A DNA stretch of 34,217 nt, taken from positions 1-34,217 of the forward strand of contig FN648466.1 in assembly GCA_000310025.1 (NCBI GenBank), read 5' to 3'. The translations under genes and the position numbers were made by a program. This DNA is from Ectocarpus siliculosus. Taxonomy: Eukaryota; Sar; Phaeophyceae; Ectocarpales; Ectocarpaceae. The notes under the pieces are model-generated. The model saw only the letters and a program-made list of their open reading frames with translations, did not search any database and was not told the origin of the DNA. Below are positions 22,875-33,000 of the stretch, piece after piece (positions within the stretch are counted from its first letter, which is position 1; each line of letters begins with the position of its first letter).

Positions 22875-23696
22875 TTACAGGACAAAACTATCGGTGCTAG
22901 GTTGACGCGTCACGGCCCGGGCAGGCGTCCATCGTTTTTCTGACTGGAGGGCAAACGTTGACGATGGTGCTCGTGCCGATCGAATCTCATCATGCTTGTG
23001 GCCGACATCGGGCGCGGCCTTCGGGGAGCTCGGGAGTGCGTCGGGGGCCGGAACGGGGCTCGTCGTCGGTCTGGCGCAGGAGGCGTTTCGATCTTGGCGG
23101 GGGCAGCGCCAATAAGGGGTCGATGGCCGTACCGCTCTAGCAGGCCGGGGGGGCTGTAGTTTAGGAGGGCTCATCATGCCGACAACAGCGGGACCCGGGG
23201 CGGGCCTTCTGGCCGTGAGGTAAGAACAGCGGCAATCGCGGTGTGCGGACGCGAACGCCGGCCCTGTTGATCCGCGCTTGACAGGTATTGGGATGTGTTC
23301 TTTGTGTACCATGTTATAGGCTCGTTGCAAGTGGACGGCGGCGTTTTGAGGCCAGGCCCGAGGTCTACCGCTGCCGATGCTGCTGCTGCTGCCGCTGCTG
23401 CTGCTGCTTGCTGTGCGTGACGCATACATAGGACCAGCCTCATTCGCAACATCGGGAATATCATCTAGGATGTGTACGCCACACGTACATTTTTTTTGCA
23501 ATGGTGGCGCCGTTTTATATTTTTGGCCACTGACCTGATGAGACTTTTCCCCACTATTTATTGCTTTGCTCGCGCTTTCCCCGTCACCCTCACACTTGGT
23601 CTTACGGGTGGAACACAAGGCCGTGCGAACGCATGCCGGTGTTTTTGTTCGTAACGGAGCGGGCGACAGCGAGTCAAACTCCCACCTTTCGGGCAC
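22875..23696 (-). CDS. Uncertain 273-codon ORF, unknown
   Basis: A single uninterrupted minus-strand frame from an ATG. Residues 95-108 are a poly-Ser-like run encoded by a CTG-type microsatellite on the plus strand. The C-terminal third is Pro/Ala/Arg/Ser-rich. I see no signal peptide, membrane segment or known motif. A small Cys-containing piece (KKCTCGVHILDD) and the mixed-composition N-terminus are the only hints of real coding. In GC-rich low-complexity DNA this could be chance. Confidence 0.18.
   Translation of the reverse strand: MPERWEFDSLSPAPLRTKTPACVRTALCSTRKTKCEGDGESASKAINSGEKSHQVSGQKYKTAPPLQKKCTCGVHILDDIPDVANEAGPMYASRTASSSSSGSSSSIGSGRPRAWPQNAAVHLQRAYNMVHKEHIPIPVKRGSTGPAFASAHRDCRCSYLTARRPAPGPAVVGMMSPPKLQPPRPARAVRPSTPYWRCPRQDRNASCARPTTSPVPAPDALPSSPKAAPDVGHKHDEIRSARAPSSTFALQSEKRWTPARAVTRQPSTDSFVL
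23379..23413. repeat. (CTG)n microsatellite
   Basis: Imperfect run of CTG with one CCG interruption. Confidence 0.85.
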
Positions 23697-24139
23697 GTCA
23701 CGACAACAACCGCCACAACAGCATCAGCGGCGGCAGTATTAAAACGACGGCACGAACGACGTCAACGAAAAAACGAAAAAGAATGTCCGCAACAAGCACA
23801 ACGACACCGCAACCCGGTTGTACATCGACAACAGCCGCCTGCAAGTGGCGTTACGTGCCGGGTGGTCGTCGAGCCATAGCGATCGCTTCGGTATCACGAA
23901 TGGTTTTCGGTGCGTGTACCTGGCTCCTTGCGTCGACCACGTGTGCGTCCCCACAACGCGGTAATATTCAGCATCCGTTCGTACAGCATGTCCAGGTGGC
24001 TTCTGCCACGAACACACTACCGTACCCTGTGTCACAACTGCTACCACTCAAAGCTTACCATTGTAGCGCACGGCTTGCGTTTATCGATCATATGTCATCA
24101 TGCATACCGCAAGTTCACGTTCTATCCATGTCATCCCGC

Positions 24140-24494
24140 ACACCTAGGTACCCCCCCCCGGGAGGGCCGAAAAAAGGTTTTCGATTTTTTGCTTCTCATG
24201 GGGCTAGAGCCCACTGCACGCAAGTAGCTTATGTGCGACATGTCGTGAACAACAAGTGACGACGTTACACGCATAATTTGAGTGGAGTAGGTACTCTCTT
24301 GGTGTGCTACGTTCCCATTTGTGTGATCATGACTTCGGGGTTCGCGAGAAAGGATCCTAGCTCGTGCATAGGGTACCCCACGGAAAAAATGGTTCCCCAC
24401 CGCGGGCCCCCTACGCTTTATATAGGAATTAGAGTACCGGTACCCCCCCCCCCCTCCAAACACCTCCCAAATAAAAAAATGGGTACGTAGGTGT
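24140..24494. mobile_element. Possible short inverted-repeat element
   Basis: The left end acacctaggtaccc (24140-24153) is the inverted counterpart of gggtacgtaggtgt at 24481-24494, differing at one base in 14. Just inside both ends are poly-C tracts and cctccc/gggagg words. There is no open frame of interest and no clear target-site duplication. It could be a small non-autonomous DNA transposon, or a chance match promoted by KpnI-like palindromes (ggtacc) and poly-C. Confidence 0.25.
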
Positions 24495-25904
24495 CGGAGA
24501 AAATTGTTTTCGGGCACCCTTGTTCTATCCCGTGTTTTTTCTCGAAACTGAGCATCTTACCGCATGCATCTCATAGGTTCCCACGCCTCCATCTGCGTGT
24601 TGTTCTACAGTAACGACTAACACCACGACGTCTCGCGTGCGGCTACCCGTTTCTGCCAGTAGATGTGGACAGCGTCGCGTAAGCAGGGCAAGGAAATTCG
24701 GATGTGCAGATCGGAAAGGTATATAATGCGAAAACCACAACAACAACAACGACGACTACGACGACGACGACGATGACGACGATGACGACATCTTCATCGA
24801 CGTCATAACCTAGCGTACCCCGACGACAGGAAAAAACAAAATGAATGAGTGGATCGAAGAGGGGAGACAACAACCTCGAACGAACCCTCTCTGTTGGGCG
24901 CGGGTGTTAGTCCCGTGTGAGACTTTTTGACTTTGCGCCAGTCCCAGGTTCGGCTGGTGTTGTCCTATACACACCACTCACGGTTTTCTTGTGAGTGAAG
25001 ACAGGGCCAACAATCGACCGGCTTGACATTGACAGTATTGAAGTCAGTTGAACGGGACGGGCGGTCGGGTGATGTCGTAGTAAAAATGAGGCAAACGAGC
25101 GTACAAGGCGGGAAAAAAAGGCCATGTAATTGGTTTCTTCCCTTTATTGGGTCTCAATCAGGAAAGTGAAGGTGGATAGAGAGAGAGGCGATCGGGGCTC
25201 GCGTGAAGCTATTCTGCACCACACTGGGTTTTGGCGTGGCTAACGGTGCAGCAGTGCTTATTTGGTGTTTGGCCTGTTTGGGGGCATTCAAGTCTACTCT
25301 TTCGCGTGTACTCGATTGGTTTTGCGGGAATGTTGAAACCGCTGTATAGTAGTGTGCAGACAGCTGCACAGGATTGCCCACTGAAGAGTCATTATTACTT
25401 GGTGGCGCACCATATTCTGTTGTTTTGCGCGATATCGACGGTTGTTAGCACCATTGAGTACCATGTCGCCATTTGTCTCAGCAACTGTTGTTGGAACTAC
25501 GCGAATCATTGACGGAGGAACTTGTTTCGAAACATGCATAATTTTGGGGATGGAAGCCATTCTTCTTGTGAGGGTTGAGTGACACTTGCTGAATACATGT
25601 GCATACTCAGCTGTTTCCATCCGTTGAAAAACAAAACACCATACAAAGAGGCAAGTCGAAATATCGGTGTTCACACCGGTTCCGTTGGCGGCGGGATAAC
25701 CTCGACGTGATCGTTCCAAGAGATGATACTAGCGAAGGGAGGGAGTGTTCGGTCGTGCTGTTTCGGGGCCAAATCATTTATTTGCGATGGAGGAGAGAGC
25801 GGTCTGCTTGGTCGAGCAAGAGGTAGGAGGTAATACATCTGTTGTCAGTAAATCTTAGTCGGAAGGGAGAGAAAGAGAGAGAGAAGGCGTGAGGGTTAAA
25901 TATT
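24495..25904. other. No gene seen
   Basis: Lower-GC stretch with an AAC/GAC microsatellite at 24736-24790. A 141-codon minus-strand frame (25719-25294) has mixed composition but no motif I can name. Confidence 0.45.
24736..24790. repeat. (AAC)n/(GAC)n compound microsatellite
   Basis: CAA repeats run directly into ACG/GAC repeats with GAT variants. On the minus strand it gives a meaningless poly-Val frame. Confidence 0.85.
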
Positions 25905-25956
25905 ATGTGGGAGACGGCGGAGATGGTAGGAAATAGAAGAATGACTGGTGGATGCT

Positions 25957-26024
<68 letters not shown>

Positions 26025-26615
26025 TTGACAATGCTTGGGGGTGGGGCGGGGGGGGACGCAGAAGGCGGCGGGGATGGTAAGAAATGAAAAATGAAAAGAC
26101 ACAGGATACAACCGTGGGTGCTCTCTCTCTAACTCACTCTGAGAGAGGAACTGAGTAAAACGGTTTGGGGGAGTCAGTGACAGAAACGTAGAAAATGGAA
26201 TGAATCTTGAAAAGAGACCAGATACACCGATGGGTGGGTGCTCGACAGAGCGAGAAATTGACAAGGTTTGGGGGTGGGAACAAAAATTGCGGTAGGCGAC
26301 GAGGTTGGATGGAAAAGAAAATGAAGGCGATGGGGTTGGTAGGAAATGAAGAGCGAAAAGAGACTTGGGTGCTCTCTCTCTTTCTCACGCACACTCACTC
26401 TTCTAGAGAGGGAGTGCGTGAAAAGGGTATGGGGGAGTAGCTAAGAACGTGGGAGGCGGTAGGGGTGGTTGGAGATGGAATGAATGGTGAAAACAAACCA
26501 GAGACACGGGTGGGTGCTCGGCAGAGAACGAAATTGATGACGTTTGGGGAAGGGAAAAAAAAAGAACATGTGAGCTACGGCGTGGATGGCAAGGAATGGC
26601 AGATGGAAAAGTTAA
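25905..26615. repeat. Degenerate ~100-160-bp tandem minisatellite
   Basis: About six imperfect copies share the ordered words gatgg(t/a)a(g/t)gaaatga, gaaaaga, (g)ggtgggtgctcg, gagaaattgaca and gtttgggggtggg. Copies begin roughly at 25920, 26060, 26185, 26320, 26465 and 26580. The unit length varies because the GA-rich part inside the unit expands or contracts. Confidence 0.7.
25957..26021. repeat. (GA)n microsatellite
   Basis: About 65 bp of nearly pure GA dinucleotides, located at the position in the surrounding minisatellite unit where other copies carry only a short gagag or gctctctctct block. Confidence 0.95.
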
Positions 26616-27560
26616 CGGGTGGACATGTCCTTTTAACTTCCAAACACGGACGGAGCCCCTGCACTGACAGGTCTTGGGTCTTGCGTCGTGTGCGTCGTGC
26701 AGGTGTGTACACATTCACACATGCATCATGACCCGAACCCGATCTGCGCAGGCGGGCCGACGATAAAATCGCGCGAAGACGTAAAAAATTACGAAGGTCC
26801 TGTGTGATGTGAGCACAAGTGTGGGGATCCCCAATTAGCCAACAACCAAGCAGTTGAAAAAAATGTTGGGAAAATACTCTTTTAGAAAGCCGAGGTGATC
26901 TGGTCGCGGCACCAACAGTACTAGTACAAGCAGCTCTTCCCCGCTTCGGTCACTTCGCGGGAGGATCGACGCCCCGTACTCCCCGTTTTTCTCAGGACCC
27001 CTCCGTTCTCGGACTACAACGCATATCTACCTCATTTTCGTCTCTTGCTCTTCCTTTCTTTGCCTCGCTGCGGCAAACCTCATAGCGGCGCAACATTACT
27101 ACAGGTAGATCTTTGCCTACGCCACCGTCAAATCTCTACGTCGTCCGTGTGGAACGACTACGTACGTGCTTCCTGCCAGCCTCCTTTCTTCCTACAAAGA
27201 AGCGGCCGAACGTGAACACGGAAAGGAGCATCAACGAGAGCCGGAAGGATCAAGGCCCGCAGTGGGCGAAAAGAAGCAAAAAGCAAGTTGCTTCGTTTTT
27301 TTTGTTAATGTTGTTCCTACACATCAACAACAGTCCGGCGTGGGGATACATGATTCAATCCGTTCAAAAAAATGTTTTTTGTCCCAACACGCAACCCAAC
27401 ACAGTAGCATGCCACCAACACGTTCCCGGAAAAAAACATCGTTGCCTGACGCTCAGAAAAAACACCACAATGGTACACGACCAAAACACCCGTCCCTCTA
27501 TGCACACCCATACGCCAGGCCCATCTCAACACCATCCGACTTGACTGACAAACCTCACGA

Positions 27561-27697
27561 GGAAATACTTCCTCGGTCACCGTAGCTCCACCCACACCCG
27601 TTTACCCGCGATGGTACAACCAAAGCACGAGAAATTACTTCCTCGGCCACCGCGGCTTCATCCACACCCATTTACCCGTGATGATACAATCAAAGAC
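27561..27697. repeat. Two-copy ~70-bp tandem duplication
   Basis: The copies start at 27561 and 27631 with acttcctcgg(t/c)caccg and continue through cacccgtttacccgcgatgg or its near match to a tacaa(c/t)caaag end. Confidence 0.8.
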
Positions 27698-28077
27698 AGC
27701 AAGAACTTGACAACACATGAGCACACTTCGGGAGAAGGGGGTCAAGAGAAAGGCCCGAGTACACCCCCCCCCCCCCCCCCCGGGCGCTTTTTAGGTCCCT
27801 CGTGGCCCCCGGGAAACTAAAAACCACCGGACCAACCTTTTCCGAACCAAAGCAGGATTGATTCTCTAACATTCGGACAAAGCAAGCAGTGGGCACGACA
27901 CGGCAGCAGCCCCGCACTCTCTCGCGGCTGAGGCAAACGTCCCCCACCAAAACCAAAACAAGCCAAACACACACACATACACACAAGTCTCCCTCATGCC
28001 GTCCCCTCACGGGGTCCCAGTTAATGGCCTTTAGAAGTGTTTCGTGTTTTCAACCGCACGGAGACTGACGATTTTTC

Positions 28078-28198
28078 ATTGGTCAGCCGGTTAGCGCGGT
28101 CGATGCTAATAATAATACTCACACACATACACGGGACAAAAATAACCTCGCCAGACCAATAGGACGCCGTGAGCCGCCGCCGCACGCTCGCTCATTGG
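28078..28198. promoter_or_regulatory. CCAAT-box cluster
   Basis: Three CCAAT boxes lie within 121 bp: ATTGG at 28078-28082, CCAAT at 28156-28160 and ATTGG at 28194-28198. The two outer ones share the 10-bp word tcattggtca. CCAAT boxes are bound by NF-Y in eukaryotes, and clusters are typical of promoters. The nearest possible product is an ATG at 28244 on the plus strand, which I cannot confirm as a gene, so the promoter role is inferred. Confidence 0.3.
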
Positions 28199-28735
28199 TC
28201 AATAGAAACAACAGGAGTACGTACCGGCGAGCAACGCGGCACGATGACCACCTCTAATTGTTGTAGTAGCGCCCTTCCCAGCGCGCCCAGCCGCATGGTG
28301 CGCAACAACAGGGGGTCTGTTATTGTTTCGTTCGGTGCAATACGATACCGCTGTGCGCCCTGGCCTGGTTTTTGGTTGTCCGTTCGCCCTCTCTCACGCC
28401 ATCAACGTCGACAACAAACAGCACTCGTTGCGAAAACCACGCTTTTGCCGCCGGAGCTTGTTCTACATAGCTCTCTCATCCTCATTCATTCTCTTCCGGA
28501 GGCCGACAACGTGCACGTCCACCCTCCCTTACCGCCCCTGCCCAGCTTCCATTCATGTAGCTTGCAGAAACTGTTGTATTCTGCCATCGATGGCAGAATC
28601 TAAAGGACCGCAGCAAAATACACCAGCGGTGGGCCACACCGGCGCTGCTACTAGTACATGCACGAAGCTTGGCGAACAAAGCGTACGTTTCAAGTCCCAG
28701 CGCCATAACGAGTGCTGTTGCAACTGCTGCCGCTA

Positions 28736-28759
28736 CTGCTGCTGCTGCTGCTGCTGCTG
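28736..28759. repeat. (CTG)n microsatellite
   Basis: About eight CTG units, roughly 25 bp beyond the stop codon of the actin-related gene, thus probably in its 3' untranslated region. Confidence 0.9.
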
Positions 28760-28784
28760 TGTGTCGGCCTTCTTGTGCGTTCAA

Positions 28785-29993
28785 CTACGCCGCGAACTTG
28801 GAGTGAATGTATCCGGCACCGTACTCCTCGTACTCGGCGCGAGTAAACCACAGCCCTGGTTTGGGATTCGGATTCGGATTTCAACGGCGAAGAAAAAAAA
28901 ACGAAAAAAAAAAGACAAAAACATAAGAAGACATGGTTGGTTGCGATGAACGACGAGAACCAAGGAAGATGATGTGAAACGATCGTACTGAAGCGGTGAA
29001 CGGATGAACGCAAGAACACATGCGTGCCCACCCCTACCCTCACCGTCTAGAGCGCCGGCAGATGCAAGCATGGACCCGCCGATCCACACGGTGTTGTTGT
29101 GGTCATCTTCGGGGGCCATGACGGTGTACTTCAGGCGAACCCCGTTGGCACTGCCGGATAAAAAACAAACAAACGATGCGTTGTTGTTGTCACGTTAAAG
29201 TCGTTCCACTTCCGACCCAGCAGAACTTCCACGACACCCCCAGATGGCAGAGGTGGATAAACGAGCGTTTCGCGTTCGAACCAAATCCGAAACGGAAGAA
29301 AGAAGGTATAAACGAACGAATCAACACAATGACGCGTGAAAACAATACACGTACAACGCAGTTCGACTTGGAAACTACAGGACGGACCGACGGGGGCGGA
29401 CACTCGTATTGCTGCTCGCCCTAGTCATTCGACCGCGGCCACAGACCACTCTCCGTACGGAGCCCCATTTCCTCTCCTGTTCACAGATCCAATGCCTTCA
29501 AAGAGACATTACTAACACTTGGAGAGCTTCCCACGTCTTTCTTTCCCCATTTACGCTAGGGTTACATACAACGGTTCAGGAAACTGATATAGGTTACATA
29601 CAACGGTTCAGGAAACTGATATTTGGGGGTCCGAACACCCGAACACAGGCCTAAATAAATCTATAGAGCGCGTGGGTTCTCCTACAAACCCTCGCCAGAT
29701 TTTGAAGGGGCGGTGTTGGTTTTCTAAGGGTCAGGGTCGGCGTCAGGGCAGACAGATCCTGGTATGAAACGCTCTTGCTGTTGCGGCGTACCGGGAGGCC
29801 TTGGTGAGTTCCCTCTGGAGGCGTCGGTTGAGGCCGTGCATCTCGGTTGTGCCCCCGGTGAGGATGACGGTCTGAGCCAGGACCGGCCAGGTCTTGCGGT
29901 CGCAGGACAGGATGGCTGGGCAATGAGAGAGAGCGCGAGGGACGGAACCGTACATTCACCAGCAGCAGCAGCAGCAGCAGCAGTAATACAAAT

Positions 29994-30025
<32 letters not shown>

Positions 30026-33000
30026 ACAACAAACAACACCATCGAAACGGCTGCAGCAGCCGCAACTCAGGGCGGGCAGCAAGCCACACAACCTACCTCA
30101 ACGCCCCCAAAACAAAAAGCCAACCAACACTTCTCACAATCGAGAACGGTGTTCTGCAAAGAATCTTCCTCCCTCAAGCTCATCGCGGGGTCGAACAGCA
30201 GCTCCGCGGCCCTGTAGCGCTCCCGCCCGAGTGTGACCCGAGTGCCATCTGGGAGGGTGTAAGGCTTCGACATGCTCAGCTCTGACGCGTTGTCGACGCC
30301 GTTTACATCGCGGTAAAGTCGCACGTACAGTTCCACGTACCCAGTAGTTATAATAGTTATTGACGGCAGCAGGAAGAACCAGCGGAGAACACGAAGAAGC
30401 ACGTCAGGACATTGTGAATGTTGCAACAGCAGAAAAATCGACAGCACGTGCCGGTGCACCAAGATAATGAGCGTGTGCCGTCTGTTGGGACAAGCAAATC
30501 TGTTTGGAAGAACCGATGCTGGGAAAGGGGGGCGACGCGGAATCAATTGGGCAAACCTCGGGAAGAACGAGTTCAAGTCACACGACCGGGTGTGTGTATG
30601 TGTGAACTTGATGCGATTCTGTTCAGGATCTCGAGCTGCCAGGCTACACAAGGAATTGTGGCGATCCTGCAATGCTGCGTGGCGTGCATCTCTCAACTGA
30701 GTGTCTCCTCCATTCTCTGTCTTCCCTGTTTGCCTCTTTTTGTGTGTGATTTGTCGCTTACCATAGACCTGAATGTTTTGCCTGTCTCTATCTCCGTCTC
30801 TGTCTCTCTAGCTGCCAAACATGGCATGTCTCCCTCTCTCTTGTCTGTCTGTTGTTTCTCTATGTGTCAAGCCTATCCGACTCGGTTCTGTATGTCTCTT
30901 GTCTCTGAGTGCCCCTGGTCCTGCATCTCTTGGTTGGTCAATGGCGTGATGTCGTGTCTTCTCACCCATCTTAGCGTTGTCCTTGTCAACGTCCTCCGAC
31001 ACGAAGCAGACCTTCGCCTTGAGAGCCTCGAGCTCCATCACGTCGCAAGGGTCGTCGGGCTCGAACTCGTCGCCCCCCATCAATCCCACCTGTTGCACAC
31101 AAAAGAGAAATATTGTTATCGTGTTTCTCTATTCTATGCTGTTGTCATCGTCATCATGATGGTCGTTGTTCTAAATATGTGTGTTGTCCTCGCCATCGTT
31201 ATTGCTGTTGCTTCTGCTGTTGTATTTAGTGTTGTGTAACGTAGGTGACACAAGATAACACACCCCGCTGGCCGATCTTCAAGGCTCGATTACTCGACGA
31301 CGAAGAGGACGCAGAAAACGGACCGATACGTTTCCGGAAAGCTCTCCACGAGACGGATTCAACGCCGCCATTCTCGGCGCTGCCACCCGTTCTGTTGTGG
31401 AGATATCGAGCTTTCAAGACCGGTTGACGGTGTGTGGTATCTTGCGTCACCTACGGTATTCGCATCGAAGAAAAGCTCACCTCTACCTCCCCTCACCAGC
31501 ACCCCCCGGTATTCCGAGGATGTCCCAAGTGCTGGTACCAGACACACTCGACTAAACCGGCACACGACTCGACTCGGTCACCGTTGACACTAGAATCTCC
31601 AACTCAGGGACAAAAGACGACGACGACAACGCCTCCCCTTTACACCCAAGAAGCAAACAACAGCCCTGACAACTCCCGCGAGGTCGGTCGGTTGTGACGT
31701 ACGTCTCAGCATCGTAACACGTGCGGGGGTGTTTAGAAGCCGAGCTGAAACCATTAGGCTCGTCAGCCGCTGACTAGCGCAATACTTCGATTTCGCTTTC
31801 GAAAGGCTTGTCACCTCTCAACGATTAGACTCGTCAGCCGCTTACTAGCGTAATACCTTGATTTCGCTTTCGAAAGTTTTGTCAGCGCTGACTAGTCTAG
31901 CGATTTGGTTTCGAAGATGTACCACAGAAACACCGGCAGCAGCAGCAGCAGCGACGTTTCTCGCGTCGTACCGCACTGTACCTTTGCGTTGACCAAGGCC
32001 GCGAGGTGCCTGGTGATGTCCTTGCCTCCGAGACCAACCCATCGGATGCCCGTTTCCAGCACAAAGCCATCGAAGATGGGAGCCACCTGCCATGATGTGG
32101 ATTTCATTTTTCGCGGTATTTTTACGGCACGGAAATGTTATGTTGTCAAAGGCTGTCGTTCGTATTGCTGCCGTTGGTGGTAACGGTGGTTGTTGCTGAT
32201 ATCGTCCTCATAGGCCTTTTTTTTCTTTCAAGGCATTGGTCCTGGCTACCTCCAACGGAGATGCAACAAAAAAAAGAGAGTGTGGGGGGGGGGTTACAAT
32301 GCAGGACGAACAAGCAGACCGCCGCAAACGTTTTGCCGAGGGCGCAAGCAAAATGTGACCAACTCGCCCTTGTTTACCCAACCAACTCCTATTCCCCGTG
32401 CCAACGACAAGGTCTACAAGGTGAAGCGCGATGCGCCGCCGCGTCCACCGGAAGGCCGACGGACACGTCATATGTATTGCCACCACTATTTTTCACGTCA
32501 CACCCTGTGTTACGATTCGTCACCCACGGCGTATGAGTAGCCCTAAAAATCTAAAAAATATTGTTGAGCCCGTTACCCGCAGGGGAGACATCGTTGTGTG
32601 CTGCTCGGGAAACCTTAGACATAAAGGTATTTTCCGCTGACACTATGAATTAATTGCTATTTTATCGCAGACTCTTTTCCATGGATAGAGATGAAATCGT
32701 TGCGTCATACCAAGAAAAAAACAAAAAATCTCGCCGGTGTGACGTGAACCAATTTCTGCACCCAACCTCTCATCACGCCCACGACCAGGCCACGCTGAAG
32801 AACGGGGCCGCGATGGGCTGCAACCTCTCATCATGCAAATCAGATAAAGGCGCGGGAATCAATCCTCAACCATTTAGACCACCAACGCGATCGAGGCCCT
32901 CACCATGTACCCCCTAAAAATTACCCTCCCTCTCTCTCCACTCGCCGAGCAAACAAACTCGCCTGTGTGCCCGATTCTCCGATATCTACGACCAGGCCGG

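Larger units (their letters stand above)
22478..24139. other. No confident gene
   Basis: After the LINE remnant I find no reverse-transcriptase motif. The region contains one long minus-strand ORF (22875-23696, listed separately), a CTG-type microsatellite and otherwise unremarkable sequence. Confidence 0.45.
26616..28784. other. No confident gene downstream of the actin-related gene
   Basis: It contains a 70-bp tandem duplication (27561-27697), a poly-C run (27766-27781), a CCAAT-box cluster (28078-28198) and a CTG microsatellite (28736-28759). Overlapping plus-strand frames of 144 and 208 codons (28169-28603, 28323-28949) overlap each other, and the longer one runs antisense across the last exon of the actin-related gene, so I do not accept them. 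Confidence 0.45.

Noticed and set aside
28323-28949. 208-codon plus-strand ORF
   Set aside because: It overlaps the last exon of the actin-related gene in antisense, contains microsatellite-encoded poly-Cys and has no motif.
29651-30091. Leu-rich minus-strand ORF with poly-Leu run
   Set aside because: The Leu run is the CAG/CAA microsatellite in an intron; the real exon here is 29915-29792 in one specific frame.
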